A DNA stretch of 64,000 bases from Mansonella perstans (taxonomy: Eukaryota > Nematoda > Chromadorea > Rhabditida > Onchocercidae): positions 186,001-250,000 of the forward strand of contig JBAMDO010000001.1 of NCBI GenBank assembly GCA_037074765.1. Direction: 5' to 3'. The first letter of the stretch is position 1. Each line of letters begins with the position of its first letter. The translations under genes and the position numbers were made by a program. Below are positions 34,864 through 47,365 of the stretch, piece after piece. A model generated the notes under the pieces. That model worked only from the letters and a program-made list of their open reading frames with translations, was not told the DNA's origin and ran no database searches.

Positions 34864-35835
34864 CATAGAGCAAGGATTATTCAGTTGAAAAAATAGAAAC
34901 GCAACTGATTTGAAATTCATTGCATATTTGCATTACTTCCTACACATAAATTCAATTTTTCCATATAATGCTGAAAAATTCGAAATTCGCAATGTACATT
35001 GTGATATAATGACTGTTAAAATTTTTAAATTATAAGCTCTTTTTAGTTAGATAAATAAACAGCAACTTCGAAACTTAACAAACTTCAATTCGATTCCAGA
35101 ATTCCAAAAACCATTTGGAACGATGAAAAACGTTCGACTTCCATTGTTCATGTTAACCTTACTTTTTTGCATCCTCGGCATATTCACATTATCAGCAACG
35201 TCGTTGGATCTACCACCGGTATTTTTTTTTTTATTATGAATTCACATTGTTTTAATAATCGTACTGAGTAAAATGGGAAAAAGAAAAATGACTTTTCAAT
35301 TCGAAAAAACAAAATCCAACTCAAAAGTTACTAAATCTTCAAAGCTTAATGAATTGTGCTTTGAAACCAATGAGGACAATGAGATTTACGATTTTTAGAC
35401 TGAAAACGACGCTAATGTTAATGGTTTTGGTGAAGAAGTTCCTCGGAATGCTAGGAATGATGCCAGGTTGGATTTCAACAGTTTCATCATTGGAAATGAT
35501 ATTTCTTGCCCGTTCGGTAGATTTTTCCTCCAAGCATTGCAAACTGCAGGATATTTCGATGTTACATTGCTACCATGGATGTAGGTTTATTTCTTATTTT
35601 CTTGTAAATACACTGCTGATGCTGTTTTGTTTGCATTGCTTAATAATCTTACTGTTACAGAAGTGGTAGACCTCTTCGGCTCAGAATTTTTTGGAGAAGG
35701 ATTGAGGGCGCTATTGTCCGTGTTGAAGTCTGGTGATAATTTTATATCTTTAACGGTTGAAATTCCGTAGAATTTAATGTTGTTTGTTGTTGAATAAAAT
35801 TGAAGTTTGTTTTTGTCAACAATTTGGATGTTAAA
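34864..35835 (+). repeat. Direct repeat unit 2 carrying a small secreted-protein gene
   Basis: This is a paralogous copy of 32094-33035, about 2.8 kb downstream. Between the units lie the right inverted-repeat arm and unrecognised sequence. Confidence 0.85.
35123..35736 (+). pseudogene. Small secreted protein, copy 2, with in-frame stop
   Basis: Exons 35123-35218 (signal peptide), 35345-35580 and 35661-35736 join in phase and retain canonical splice sites. A TAG at 35396-35398 interrupts exon 2 after ...EIYDF. At the same point copy 3 has a tyrosine codon, so the stop looks derived. The rest of the frame is preserved and parallels copy 1: FIIGNDISCPFGRFFLQALQ and RPLRLRIFW. Confidence 0.6.
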
Positions 35836-35934
35836 TAATTCCTGTGGCTATGAAATGCGATTTAAATTTTCATCTCGTAAAAATTCGGAAAGCTGAGAGT
35901 TCAACTAATTCCCAAATTAGAACATGCTCTATTT

Positions 35935-36195
35935 ATATGGTTGGTAGAGAACTTCTATCTTCTTTATGTCTACTTCCAGTCCAAAAACTGAGCGGTTTTC
36001 GCAAAACAATATGTTAAGCACTGCAGATCAGCTTCGGTTTGAGCAACAGGGTGGCGTCATCAGCATAGAGCAAGTCGCGGACAAGATGATTTAAGGTCTT
36101 GGTATATGTCGTTAGTCGCTTTAGGTTGAATAAGTCGCCGTCAATACGATAGCGATGTAAATACCGTCTGCTGATACCGTCAAGGTCTGCTGTGA
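35935..36195 (-). mobile_element. Non-LTR retrotransposon reverse transcriptase fragment
   Basis: On the minus strand the frame reads RIDGDLFNLKRL, then LVRDLLYADDATLLLKPK. The YADD catalytic box is at about 36056-36067, followed by a stop. The arrangement and spacing match LINE reverse transcriptases. Base composition is visibly less AT-rich than its surroundings. It lies between secreted-protein copies 2 and 3. Only about 260 bp remain, with no endonuclease or 3' tail. Confidence 0.8.
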
Positions 36196-36204
36196 CTAAG
36201 AGAT

Positions 36205-36760
36205 ATCGACTTTGAAACTCATCAAACTTAAATTATGTTCATTAAAATATATGTTTATACATAAATCCTTCTTTTTTCTATCACTAAGATATCAATTCCA
36301 GACACAACTTGGAAGGATGAAAAAGTTTGACTTCCATTTTTCATTTCATTATTGCTCCTTTGCATTCTCGGCTTATTTATTATTAGCAACGCCGTTGAGT
36401 CAACCTGCGATATTTCTTTATATTTCGCCTTGTTTTGATGATCTTATTGAGTGAAACGGGAAAAATCAAAAAAAGGAGATTTACTTGAAAGTTATTAAAT
36501 CTTTAGAGCTAACGATTTGTGCTTTGAAATCAATGAAGACAATAAAATTTACGATTTTTATAGTGAAAACGACACTGAATTAACGATATTGGTGAGAGCG
36601 TTCACCAGGTTATTAACGATGACATCAGTTCAATTCCATCACCTTCATCATTGAAAGCACTCCGAATCACTTCTTCGCTTGTCGAATCACTCTTTTGTTC
36701 AATGCAAATTGCGGAATACCGACGTGAAAACGATACCAATGAAATTCACGATATGTTAAA
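36205..36760 (+). pseudogene. Small secreted protein, copy 3, degenerate
   Basis: Nucleotide similarity to copies 1 and 2 is clear in the leader (ATG at 36317) and in the start of exon 2 (near 36505-36590, matching TTGTGCTTTGAAA). A one-base deletion just after the start codon shifts the leader frame, and the 3' half is scrambled. It is older than the other two copies. Confidence 0.6.
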
Positions 36761-37515
36761 GCATTTAATATATTTGCTTTAGAGAGTATTTTCTAGATAA
36801 AGGATTCATCACATTACACACAAAGAAAAATATAAAATGTTTTCCTACAGTTCATGGGTTAGTTATCCAATCTTCAAATCCCCCAAAAATCTTTGATGTT
36901 GAGAGAGCTGTACAACTGGCATTATTTCCATGCAATTTCCTCTTCGTGTCAGTATTTCTTGCGACTCTGAGACGACTGTCAGCTTTGTAAAGAGCTTATA
37001 TGTAACTCATCTCATATTATAATTCACATCTCACTTGTTCTCAATATAAATTAGCTAGAATTTGAGATTATAATTCAATGTTTGCTGTTAATCTTACGAA
37101 TCTTACATCGTTTCCGGACGATTTCCCTCAATTTACTAATCCAGCTTCATTTTCTTTTCTGTGTTATCCTTCTATATTGGAACAATTATTTGTGTTGATT
37201 GCTACTTGGTTAATAAATAATATCTGCAATTCTGGTATTTTTCTACATCAAAGGATCACAGGTTAAAAAGTAGCGATCTTGTAACTCATTAAATTTTAAT
37301 TTCACTCATCAAAAGATCTATTTATTTTAAATTCACAAATTTTTCCATTCATTACGATATCAATTTCGTAACGGCTTTCATGGAATCTTTGCTCAAATTC
37401 ATCTTGAAGAATATTGTAGAGATATTGAAGTTTGGTATTTTCGGTTCAACAGTTTTTCGGTTTTTTCCATCATCAGTAAAAACCTTTTATAAGTTGAAGT
37501 TACTTGATTTGTATT
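36761..37515. other. Gene-poor stretch before the BEL/Pao remnant
   Basis: No supported exon. A short plus-strand frame at 37078-37266 has no motif. Confidence 0.5.
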
Positions 37516-40343
37516 TTAGTTAAAGCTTGTACTTGTTTTGTCGATTATAATATTATTGTCCATTAAGTTAGGATTGATAAAGTTGCAGTTTCCTGAATCA
37601 ATTGTTTCCTTATATCTAAAGGTAAATGCCATGTGAAGTTCACCAGTGATGACATGATTATCATATACTATGCTTGGTAATTTCCAATTTCTCGACAAAA
37701 GCACTTATTCACAGCTTCTGTTTCATTCCATAGAATGATAGTGGTATTCGTCATGCATTTTCCGTTTTGCGTAAGACAATGTTGGATAGTGACGAGATCC
37801 GATACCGTTTCTTTTATATCATAAATGAATATTTCTTTTAATAGAAAGTTTATTGTTGATTGGCATTAAATTCCAAGCCATCTATAAGAATATTGCATAT
37901 TGTTTACAGTTCCTCCACTGATTTGGAAATATCTTTTCATTCAGTCTTTGCTTGTCGAATACTTTACAAAAATGTAAGGCGGTTGCCGTAGTAGTTTGGT
38001 CTGATTCTACTGATAGAGAAAATCTTAAAAACGTTTTATTACAGTGATGTTGTGATGTTGCTGCATTTGAGCACTGGTATTCTTAAATGTGTTTTGGATA
38101 AACCACTGTTTCGTTTAGCGTGAAGTTTGCAGTGAACTGATCGTCACAATCCTATTTCTGCGAAAGGTTAAATGGAATACCAGAAATCCATTTGATATTT
38201 TCAATTCATTTTGGAAAAAAAATCCATTTTTTTTTCTTGAAATAGTAACAATGAAAAAAGGAATCCATTTTGAAAATAATTAGAGAAACAATGAAAAAAT
38301 AATAGTTATCAATGGTAAATTCTTTGTTGTTAGATTACGTTGAATGAGCTCTCGCCTTCTTTGTGCTCCTCTAATTCGGAAAGCGATTGTTTCCTCGTTT
38401 AGTTTATCTTTTGTCGTTGTTGTTCGAACTTCTTCACTGACCTCTTCATTTACTTCCAGGGAATAAATTAAATTGACTGGTCGATTAAAAAGTTTTCCAT
38501 TAGAAGTTTGTACCATTCCACTTCTAACTTTTCCATCTTTTCCGATATTGAGCTCTTGAATCTTCACTAACTTTCATATACCGCTTGGTGGTTCAGATTC
38601 ATTTAACAATACTATTTCATCAGGATGGGGAATTCGATTTTCTTTCTTTTGAGAGATACTATTTCTCTTTGCATACACTCTCTAAGACTGAAATATTCGC
38701 TTTTTCAAGTTTTCTCAAAATACATCTAATGTTTCGAGAGTATTGGACCCATATCTGATTAATTTCTCCTTAGTATTTCTCCTTTAGTAATATTTTTTCA
38801 ATTTCTACTGTTAATGTAATTAATTCTCTTCCAATAAAAGTTTCTTTCTACTGTTATTCTGAGAGCTCTTTTTGTTAGTCCAATAATTTTTTCATAAACA
38901 CCTCAACTCGACGGTGCTTTTTTGGTATGATATTTTTCCATATTATCTCCTTTGAAGCTTCTACATTGATACATAATAATTTTGAATACTAGTTAAAATT
39001 GACTGGAGTTGTCGCTAAAAACAGGCTTAGGATATTCTCGTCGCGATACAAATCTACGAAATGTGTGCATGAACATTTCTGCTGACAAGTTTTCTACAAG
39101 TTCTAAGCACACTCCCCATGTAGTGAAACAAGTGAAAAGAGCTATCTACCTTTTTGCTATTCTATTGCAAATAATCAAGACTCCAGCTATTCGAAAATTC
39201 TTGATTTCTTAACACGAGGTTCTAGTAGATTTGACATCGGCGGTAGTTTGAACAATTTGGCTCTCTATCGTTTACAAGTTATGCATTCATTTATTATTCG
39301 TTTCATTGCAGATCTGACGCTTGGTATCAAAAATTCTTGCCTTAATTCATATAATGTGTGTCCAATTTCTGCATGATACAATCCCTCATGCTTATATTTA
39401 ATAATAAGTTCAGTAATGTGGTTGTGATTTGGTAAGTAAATAAGAAATTTACTTCCCATGTTCAATTTTTCATTTTCTAGCCTTTTTCTTAATCGCCATA
39501 AATCATCCGTTTCATCGAGATTTAGGTTCCATTTGTCTACTTGTTGTTTTGTTATTCCATCGGATGGTACTTGTTTTATTAATATCCATTCCGCTATATC
39601 ATAGTTTTGGTCATGAAGTCTTTGTCAGTAGACATCGATTGTAACCATGTCATTTTTTACTTGAGACTCAGCTCGATAAATTTAACAGCTCACAGAGTTA
39701 CTCTTAGTAATCCAGTTCATTTACTAAACCAACTCGCATCTAAGAATTGAAAATTTTTCGATTTAAAAATTCGTTTTATTTTCGTAACCGTTAACATAAT
39801 AGCTCTACTGAATTCGTTGTCACCAGCATATCTGAATTTTCATTGCAGCCATAAGCCCACCATGATTCGCAATTTTGAAGCTTAATTGGTGACATTCCTC
39901 TGGTTGTTACGTCCACGGAATTGTGTTCACTTTGTATAAAGCAAATCTGCCTTTCGTATTTCTTCAGCCCGATTTTAAACGAATCGAGGAAGCAATTTAG
40001 AATAATTTTTAATCCAAAATAAAGCCCATTTTGAGACGACCGTAAGTTACAGGCATATTCTTCAATTCTAACTGTTTTGATACGAAATGTGCAACTCGTA
40101 CACTAATTAATAGTGTTGATGCAATCCGAGATTTGGCTTATATTAAGAATGAGGTTAATTTCATACTTGGATATCCTGTGCTGAGAGCAAAAACTGCCGC
40201 CGCATATGCAAACTTAAATGCATCGGTAAATATGTGTATCTCCAGTTGTTTTACTGAATTTATCATAAATCTCGGTAAGTCGATTACATTAATCGATATT
40301 TCATAATCATCCTATGCATTTGTTACTCATCTTCTTTGGTTAA
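37516..40343 (-). mobile_element. Broken BEL/Pao retrotransposon: RNase H, integrase and envelope-like remnant
   Basis: Read right to left on the minus strand, fragments appear in pol order. An RNase H-like HIFTDAFKYAYAAAVFA is near 40160-40240. TRGMSPIKLQNCESWW is near 39850-39920. The integrase zinc-binding part HAEIGHTLYELRQ with CITCKR is within 39265-39465. The integrase C-terminal domain (ELNIGKDGKVRSGMVQTSNG) runs from 38567 to 38280. Downstream (about 38160-37516) are cysteine-rich, N-glycosylation-site-rich frames (HCLTQNGKC, TIILWNETEAVN). They resemble the envelope-like gene found in some nematode BEL/Pao elements; this last call is inference. Multiple stops and frame changes make it inactive. 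The element stops abruptly at 40343, where a duplicated piece of the SSB-like gene begins. Confidence 0.8.
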
Positions 40344-41199
40344 GGCGAACACAATATGCATTGAACAATCCACTGGAATCAGTCCATAAATCAGATATTT
40401 CCGCTAATTACTCAAGCAGTTGTTGAATTAACAGATTACAATCTTCTTATAACTAACATTCTTTTAAAAAATATTTTATCATGAACCAATCACTGAACTA
40501 CATATAGTCTTATATATTTCTAGTACAGAATCGATTACACTAGAAATTAGAGCTTTGAAATCCACTCTGACTTCATTCATTTAACAGTGGGAGTTAATAA
40601 GTCACTTGCATTCGAGTAAGAAAATAAGTGGGAATATTCCAGTTTATATTCCAGTAGAACAGCTCAATAACTTAACAAATAATTCATTGCTATTCATGTA
40701 AATAATTAGAAACTTATTTTTGATGCAAATCTAAATAACACACAATAAAAAACATCACTTAATCTTGATTAATGTTAAATAGTGTTTGCAAGCTTTATAA
40801 GTCAATGATACTCCGACCAACGTATCTAATAGTTTTAGAATAATATAAACTTTGATGACCGACAAAAAACAAAAGTTAGGAAGAAATATAAAAGTAAGGG
40901 ATAACTTCTGCTGAAAACGAAGTGTGAAATATTGTATGCAAGAAAATAAGTAAAACAAACAATAAGAAATGTTCACAAATAATAGAAACGCCTGACAAGA
41001 CGTCTCATTTTCACAACACTTTATGAAGTAGTTTGCTTAGCTTCTGATTTTACACTATTAATATCCTTCACAGCTGCACTATTACCATCGATGGCATGCT
41101 TCGGGTCAACGGTCTTGAAAAGTCCACCAGCCTGAACTCGTACATCCTGGAATGATCGTCCATCTTCATCCGTTCCTGGATACTCCGAAGTTAACCGCT
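40344..41199 (-). repeat. Partial duplicate of the SSB-like gene 3' end (copy A)
   Basis: About 856 bp match 47366-48217 with few differences, in the same orientation. It comprises the 3' flank and most of the last exon of the SSB-like gene: stop at 41021, reading back to TDEDGRSFQDVRVQAGGLFK. The copy ends inside the exon without its splice acceptor, so it is a truncated gene fragment. One small indel lies near 40640. Confidence 0.92.
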
Positions 41200-42396
41200 T
41201 ATTTAGAGATGGGTATTGATGTAAATGTCTAAATAGATCGATGATCTGGTCATTTATCAGTCTAATCAGCTTCAAACTGGACAAATAAGTACTAAAAAGG
41301 ACAAATATCTAATACATAAAAGAAGTAACAAACTAACAACTAGTTAGTTTTTCTACTCTTTTCCTATAAAAATCGAATAATGTGCTAATTCTTGAAGTGT
41401 TTCATATCAGATTCGCTTATCTGGGATGATATCTATCAGATCCTTTTTAAAAAGCAAAGAATATGCCATCGAAATGCTTCAAGAATTAGGATTGCATAAA
41501 TGAATTCATAACTCTTTTATCCATCATTAAGGACAAAAAAATTCATTTAATGATGCAATACACTAAATGGCATACATCTTAAAAGTGCCATAACGCTGTC
41601 GTCACTTCACGCTCATGTTGATTACGACGCAGTATTTGATGAAACAATCTTGTATTTGCCATAATAGTAAAAAGAATCGTCACAATAATAATGCGAAAAG
41701 AAGCGCTAAAATTTTCCCTTCTAATTTGATAATCGTCCTGAGCTCATTTGATCTTTTGATACTAATAACGCCATTGAATTTCCACATTTTTCTAATTAAA
41801 TTGACATTTAAAAAATAATTTAGTAAAATTCCTTAATGTGTAAATTAAAAATCAATTTTCAAAAATTTTGCTAAAAATTGCGCATTTACAATTAGAAATC
41901 TGAAAAAATCATTCTTTAGATTTAGTACAAAGAAAATTGTTAATATTTTTAACTTGCAACAAAACCAATTATCTTTAAAGAAATAAATATGAGTACCCGG
42001 GTAAAGTTTATCAAATGTGACCGGTAGCAGATATTCGGAAATTATCAAAGAAGCACGCCGAATTTTTTCATTCCACTTTTTCATTAATTATTTATGCAAA
42101 GTTACTTCAAAGTATCTCTGAAAATATGACGGATCATGACAAAGCGGGAAAAACTAACTACTGATCCATACATGATCCATGCAATCTTATTGAAGATGAC
42201 TATAATTCATTTCAGTAATCTTAGACAACACAGCAACATTCACTTTTTCTTTTCTTGGAAGTAATTAAGAGTACTTTGATGAGCATTTTAATAGATTGAG
42301 CGGAGCAATTATTGCTTAATAATTTGTTTTCCGATCGCTTAAAGTCATAAAACCTATTTTATAAATCTTTGGTATTTTAATTTTAAATCCATCGAA
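41200..42396. other. Intergenic, no gene seen
   Basis: No exon was recognised. It lies upstream of the DCAF11-like gene, whose true 5' exons could be here but are not visible. Confidence 0.5.
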
Positions 42397-45300
42397 ATGC
42401 TTTATGATTATTTTAAGAGCATGTACGGCTTAGGAAAATGGGTGTTCGTTGAATCTGGTGCGTCACTACCGGGAATATCAATTAGAAACATGCTGAGAAA
42501 CCGTGAAATGGGAAAACGTAAAAGATCAATTAAGACAGCGTCAAGTTACCATGCAATGTCTACGTCAAATAAATTTGGCGCTTTTACATTGTCCGAAAGA
42601 GCAAATCTTGCCAATAGGTTTTTTTTTGGATTTTTTTTGTGTTTCTCTTGAATAATCATTGATAGAAAATTGCTGAATTTTTAATATGAAAAGAATTGCT
42701 ATTAGAATCGTGCAAGTATATATGTTACATCAATTCTAAACACGTGTAAATGTGAAACTTTGTCAGTTTTAATTTTTTTAAACCTCACTGTTATTAAGCT
42801 ATGTTAGATTTTTTCCAAATTCTGAACATGCGGTAATGGTGACTCCTGAAATTCCATTGTTGCGTTGCATGCATTTGACATCGGAAAGATACGTCTGTCT
42901 AAGTGAAGGTAAAACTATCTGCGAAACCATCGAACTTTTTTCATGAAACTATTCAAATAGAATTTGGTTCTGTAAGAAGTTTTATTCAATACTGTAAGTT
43001 TACAACGGCAAGATAAAGGCTATCATTTTATATAATATCTATACAATTTTCGGAATATGAGACAGGCTCAAAAAACGCCAATCAGAAACATTTAAATTTA
43101 CTCTCGCTACATGTCTCATAAATGGGTCGGTCACTGAATTCTTACATCCTGAGCACCGGTCAACATATCTTCTATATAAAGGTTCGGTCATTCATCTTTT
43201 ATTCTTCCAGGCAATGTTTTAAGTTTTCTTACCAGACAAGGACGAAAGCAGTATCAGTTATTGAGTAGAAGTGACCTTCCAAATGCTAACACCGTTATTA
43301 GTGATATAACTCGTAGTACAAAGGGTGAACATATTGCTTACACCACACTTGATTCCTACGGTATTTTTATCTTTCTTCTGATTATTTCAATGTAATAAAT
43401 GAGATGAATTAAGGATAGTGCTGCGTTTAAATTGATATAAATGTGTCATCATTGATAGCAATAATTATCATTAATAGTTATTCCTTTATTACAGTTCATT
43501 ACTTCCATATTGATCGAATTCAAGACGCAGTGCGTTTTAATTTATTTCATACGCTACAACCAATAAGAACCTTGAAATGGTTATTTCATTTTTTCCCTTC
43601 TTTTATCAGTTCAAATACTTTCAATACTATTATGCTTTAAATTATGTAAATGATTGTTTGCCTGTTAAATTTCATTTTTTTCTTTACTTCAAACTGGAAG
43701 AATTTCAGGAATATATGTTCATCTTTAAGTTTCAATATGGATGATCGATATCTTTTAGTTGTTGAATCAGGTGGTCGTGTAAGCATCTTTGGTACTGAAA
43801 GACCAAGTCGTGTTTCAGTATGTATTTTTATTCAAAATTTCCAGCGGATGAATTTTAGTTTATTTCTACAGTTCTATGATGTTCAGTGATTGAACAGTGT
43901 TCCGGAACATGAAAATATGAATCAGTAAATCGATTGGTTGGAAAAATCGAAATAGCATGGATTAGAAATAGGAATGTAAAATTGGATTCAGAAATTCTGA
44001 AATAAGAAAATGAAATTTAAATACAATTAGTTTCAGTTCCAAGCTCATAACAAAGAAGTTACGGCAATTGGCACCTCTAGAATAAATCCTAATGTTTTTT
44101 ATACTGCAAGTCAGGATTGTCTTTGGAAGGTAAATTAACTTTCTGTTTCCAATTCTTAAAAAAATCCAAAGATGTTAAAACTATGCAAATTATGTGTAAC
44201 CAAAATAATTCACAGTGATATGAATAACGTAGTAGAAGACGAAATTAAAAGCATTGTTGCATTGAATCATGTAATAATAGAAGGGACTGAAAATGAATGA
44301 GACTTCAAAAATCCGAAATCTGAGAACAGCAAGCTTTTGCTTATTTGAACAACGTTATATTGAGAAAGAAGAGATTTTTTTTCTTTCCGGAAAAGATAAA
44401 AAGCTCTGGGATTTGATTGAAAAGCTCTGGTATTTCATGTGACGATACGTCGCATGAAATTATCTCTGAATAACTTTAGAAATTATATGATTGCAATGTT
44501 GAGAGACTATCAATATAAGGCAAGTTATTCCAACTGACAGCAACTAACTTAACTTGACTTATTATTTAAATTATTAAATCATCACGTTTAGCTATGGGAC
44601 AGTCGTTCAAACACTACAGGTGTTCCTGTTGTACTGGTTACTGCTTGTTCATACGGTGTTGCTAACATTGATAGTGATAATCAAGATAAGTACCTTGTTA
44701 CAACCTCTACTTGTGGTCGCAGAATTGATGCTTGGGATTTACGATTTGTCGAGGTTTATCATTGTATTTCATTACAATCATTTAGTATATATTGAATTAA
44801 AAAAAATCTTTTGTAACATGAACAACTTCTGCAGGTGCAATTACATAAGGTCACATTTCTGGGGAATTTCAGATTATTTTCCTTGTTTTTGGATAATTTC
44901 TGTGATTTTAGTGGATTTCTCGAAAAAGATTTCTCTTGTGTAATTTTCTCCGCAATACCGAGATTTTAAATATGACTTATTGTATTTCACACCATAAATT
45001 ATCATTAATTTTTAGCGTGAGATATGTCAAGTTTATCGACAGAATGACTACACAACATTACATTTTGGTGCAGGTTATTTTGCAAATTAATTTTATTCAT
45101 ACAAAAAAGTTCATTATAACTTATTATGTGATAATAGTTGCTAGTTATAATTAGCAAGAAATAAGAATGATTTGAACAAAAAAAAAGGTACTCGTATGGA
45201 TGATCATTTTTAACTAGTCAAATATATTTTAATTAATTATATCAAATTTTTAGGAGCAGATCTAAAAGCAGAAGCGGATTTTTTGTGGCGAGCTAGATTT

Positions 45301-45760
45301 TCATCACAGATTACTGGATATCGTTATATATATGCAAATAGTTCAAGTGGACATGTTTATAGTAAGTCTGAGCACACTGTCAGCGATTTTAGTCAATGCT
45401 GACGTTTCATTAACTACCACAAATTTTTTACATTTGCAGTTTTTGACATTAATACCGGTGAGATGTACAAATTTAGTCCACTGGGAACTAAATTTACCGA
45501 TTGTAGCTGGCATCCAGATAACTTCGAACTAACCAGTGGAACAGTAAGATCAATTAATTTTTGATTATTTCATAGAGATCATAAATACTGAAGTATATCA
45601 GTAAGAATTTAAGTCAATCATTTTCATTTAGTAATTTAAAATATAAATGATGCAGTAAGAGTAACAAATAAAAATTTTCATTTCATCGAATAAATTCTTT
45701 CATATATTATAGTTTGCTGGTTCAATTGTTACGTATTATCATGCCGGAAGAATAGCGTAA
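42397..45760 (+). CDS. wdr-23: DCAF11/WDR23-like WD40-repeat protein
   Basis: Supported exons: 42397-42617, 42808-42908, 43211-43360, 43495-43579, 43709-43817, 44037-44129, 44592-44753, 45254-45361, 45440-45543, 45713-45760. All but one junction keep phase. The first exon carries MLRNREMG and GAFTLSERANLANRFFPN, in the place of the conserved DCAF11 segment before the propeller. WD-type units follow: MDDRYLLVVESGGRVSIFG, KEVTAIGTSRINPNVFYTAS...LWKLWDSR, and RYIYANSSSGHVYIFDINTG with DCSWHPDNFELTSG. DCAF11/WDR23 is a CUL4-DDB1 substrate receptor; in C. elegans it restrains the stress factor SKN-1. About 400 residues are visible, shorter than human DCAF11 (546), and the acidic N-terminus is missing. 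The link between 44753 and 45254 is one base out of phase, so a small exon probably lies between. A diverged paralogue cannot be excluded. Confidence 0.75.
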
Positions 45761-47365
45761 TAATTCCGTTGAATTCCATGTAGTTACTGTTTATGAGATC
45801 AATTTACAGACTTTCTCAACTTCTTGCTCTCATTTCTCATTTTTGATCGATTTTAAAACAATTCCCAAATTACTAATTGGATCTTTTAGTCAGTCAATTG
45901 TATATTGTGCAATTTGTATCTATTACACTAACAGTATGACCAGAATCCTTCCCATTGCTTTCAATTACTTCAATCGAAATTTCGAAAATTTTTTATTTCT
46001 TATGAAATTAATTTAAAATTAGAATTCCGGGAATTACAATCGGGAATTTCTATTCCCTAAAGCATCTTGAATAAGGCATTCGTACAAGTTTATCGCTATT
46101 TTTATTCAACATTAATTATTACTTATTGAGTAGCATTATTTTATATCTTTCATTAAATGGCAGCAATACTCTCAATCAATAAAGGCCTAACATTTCTGAA
46201 GAGTTTTTTTAGAAAGGGCACAGAGATAAGCATTTTGTGTTATTCAAATGTGACTACGGAATTGATTTTGAGTACCTTTTTGGATGACAAAATCAAGAGC
46301 TGGCAATAAATATAGCATTTGTCGCTGTATATAACAAATAGTGATTTCATACTTTGTGAATTCGTGTTATTGTTTCTTGTTAGTAGTGCATATATTTATT
46401 AGTTTGAAGATTTGATTTCTCGAATCATTTCGGGTGAAATTCGTGATAGCATTTATCTTTCATTCAATTAGAACAATAAAAATTGCTGTACACAACGATG
46501 TAAACCTTTCACATGCGTGATACATCTCAGCTTAATGAAACTATTTCAAAATAGTAACAAAAAACTGAACCAATTTTCCAAAGCAGTGATCAAACATCGA
46601 AAACAGGTTTTGCCATTTTGGTAGTTTAATTTTATTTTCAAAATTCAAAAATTTCAAAAATTCGGAACATTAAAACAATACTTCAATCAATTAAAAATCT
46701 TTTAATTAAATTTATTATAAACTATTTTACTGATTAGTTGCGTCTAAATTAATACTTTACACATCTCAAATTATTGCATTAATTTAGCGTAATTGGTATA
46801 TTGTTGCACACACTAATGCATTAATTTTGTTTGGAAAAACTAAATTCTTGCAAATCTTAATACGTAGTGAAAAAATGGTGATATTTTAAAGTATGTTCAA
46901 CATTAACATTGTAACATTAACCTTCCCTCTCCCCGAATCTATTTTCTATTCCCGATTCTCTGATTCCTTTCTCGAATCCAGTTTCTCATTGTCGAACTGT
47001 TCAGTATTTCCCTGAGAGACTCCTTGCATCCATCGAAGAATTACACGTATACTTCAACAAAATGACGAGAGAAATACTGATTTTTATATATACTTTCAAT
47101 TATTTCATTTCTTTAAACGGATTTCTGAAAATAATACTTTCAAGAATATTTCTTTCAGAAAATTTCCAAATTAATCAGTACCGATTATAAATAAACTTCA
47201 ATCAAATGATAAATAAAATTAATTACATTAAAATAAACATATACACATATTTTCATACTTCAATTAAACAATGGCACATCCTTTGACACGCCGTTTGTCA
47301 TCAGTTATTCACTCTATTGTCTTCTGAGTTTGTTTATTGTATTAAATGCTTTTGCAAAATTAACT
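45761..47365. other. Intergenic, no gene seen
   Basis: No coding exon is supported on either strand. The sequence is plain AT-rich, with several CGAATC-type short motifs near 46930-46990 that look incidental. Confidence 0.55.

Noticed and set aside
35349..35669. 106-codon plus-strand frame over secreted-gene copy 2
   Set aside because: It is in a different frame from the one conserved with copies 1 and 3 and crosses the exon 2 donor.
40755..40976. Identical 73-codon minus-strand frames at 40755-40976 and 47771-47992
   Set aside because: Their identity is explained by the 0.85-kb duplication; they lie in the 3' flank of the SSB-like gene and have no independent coding support.
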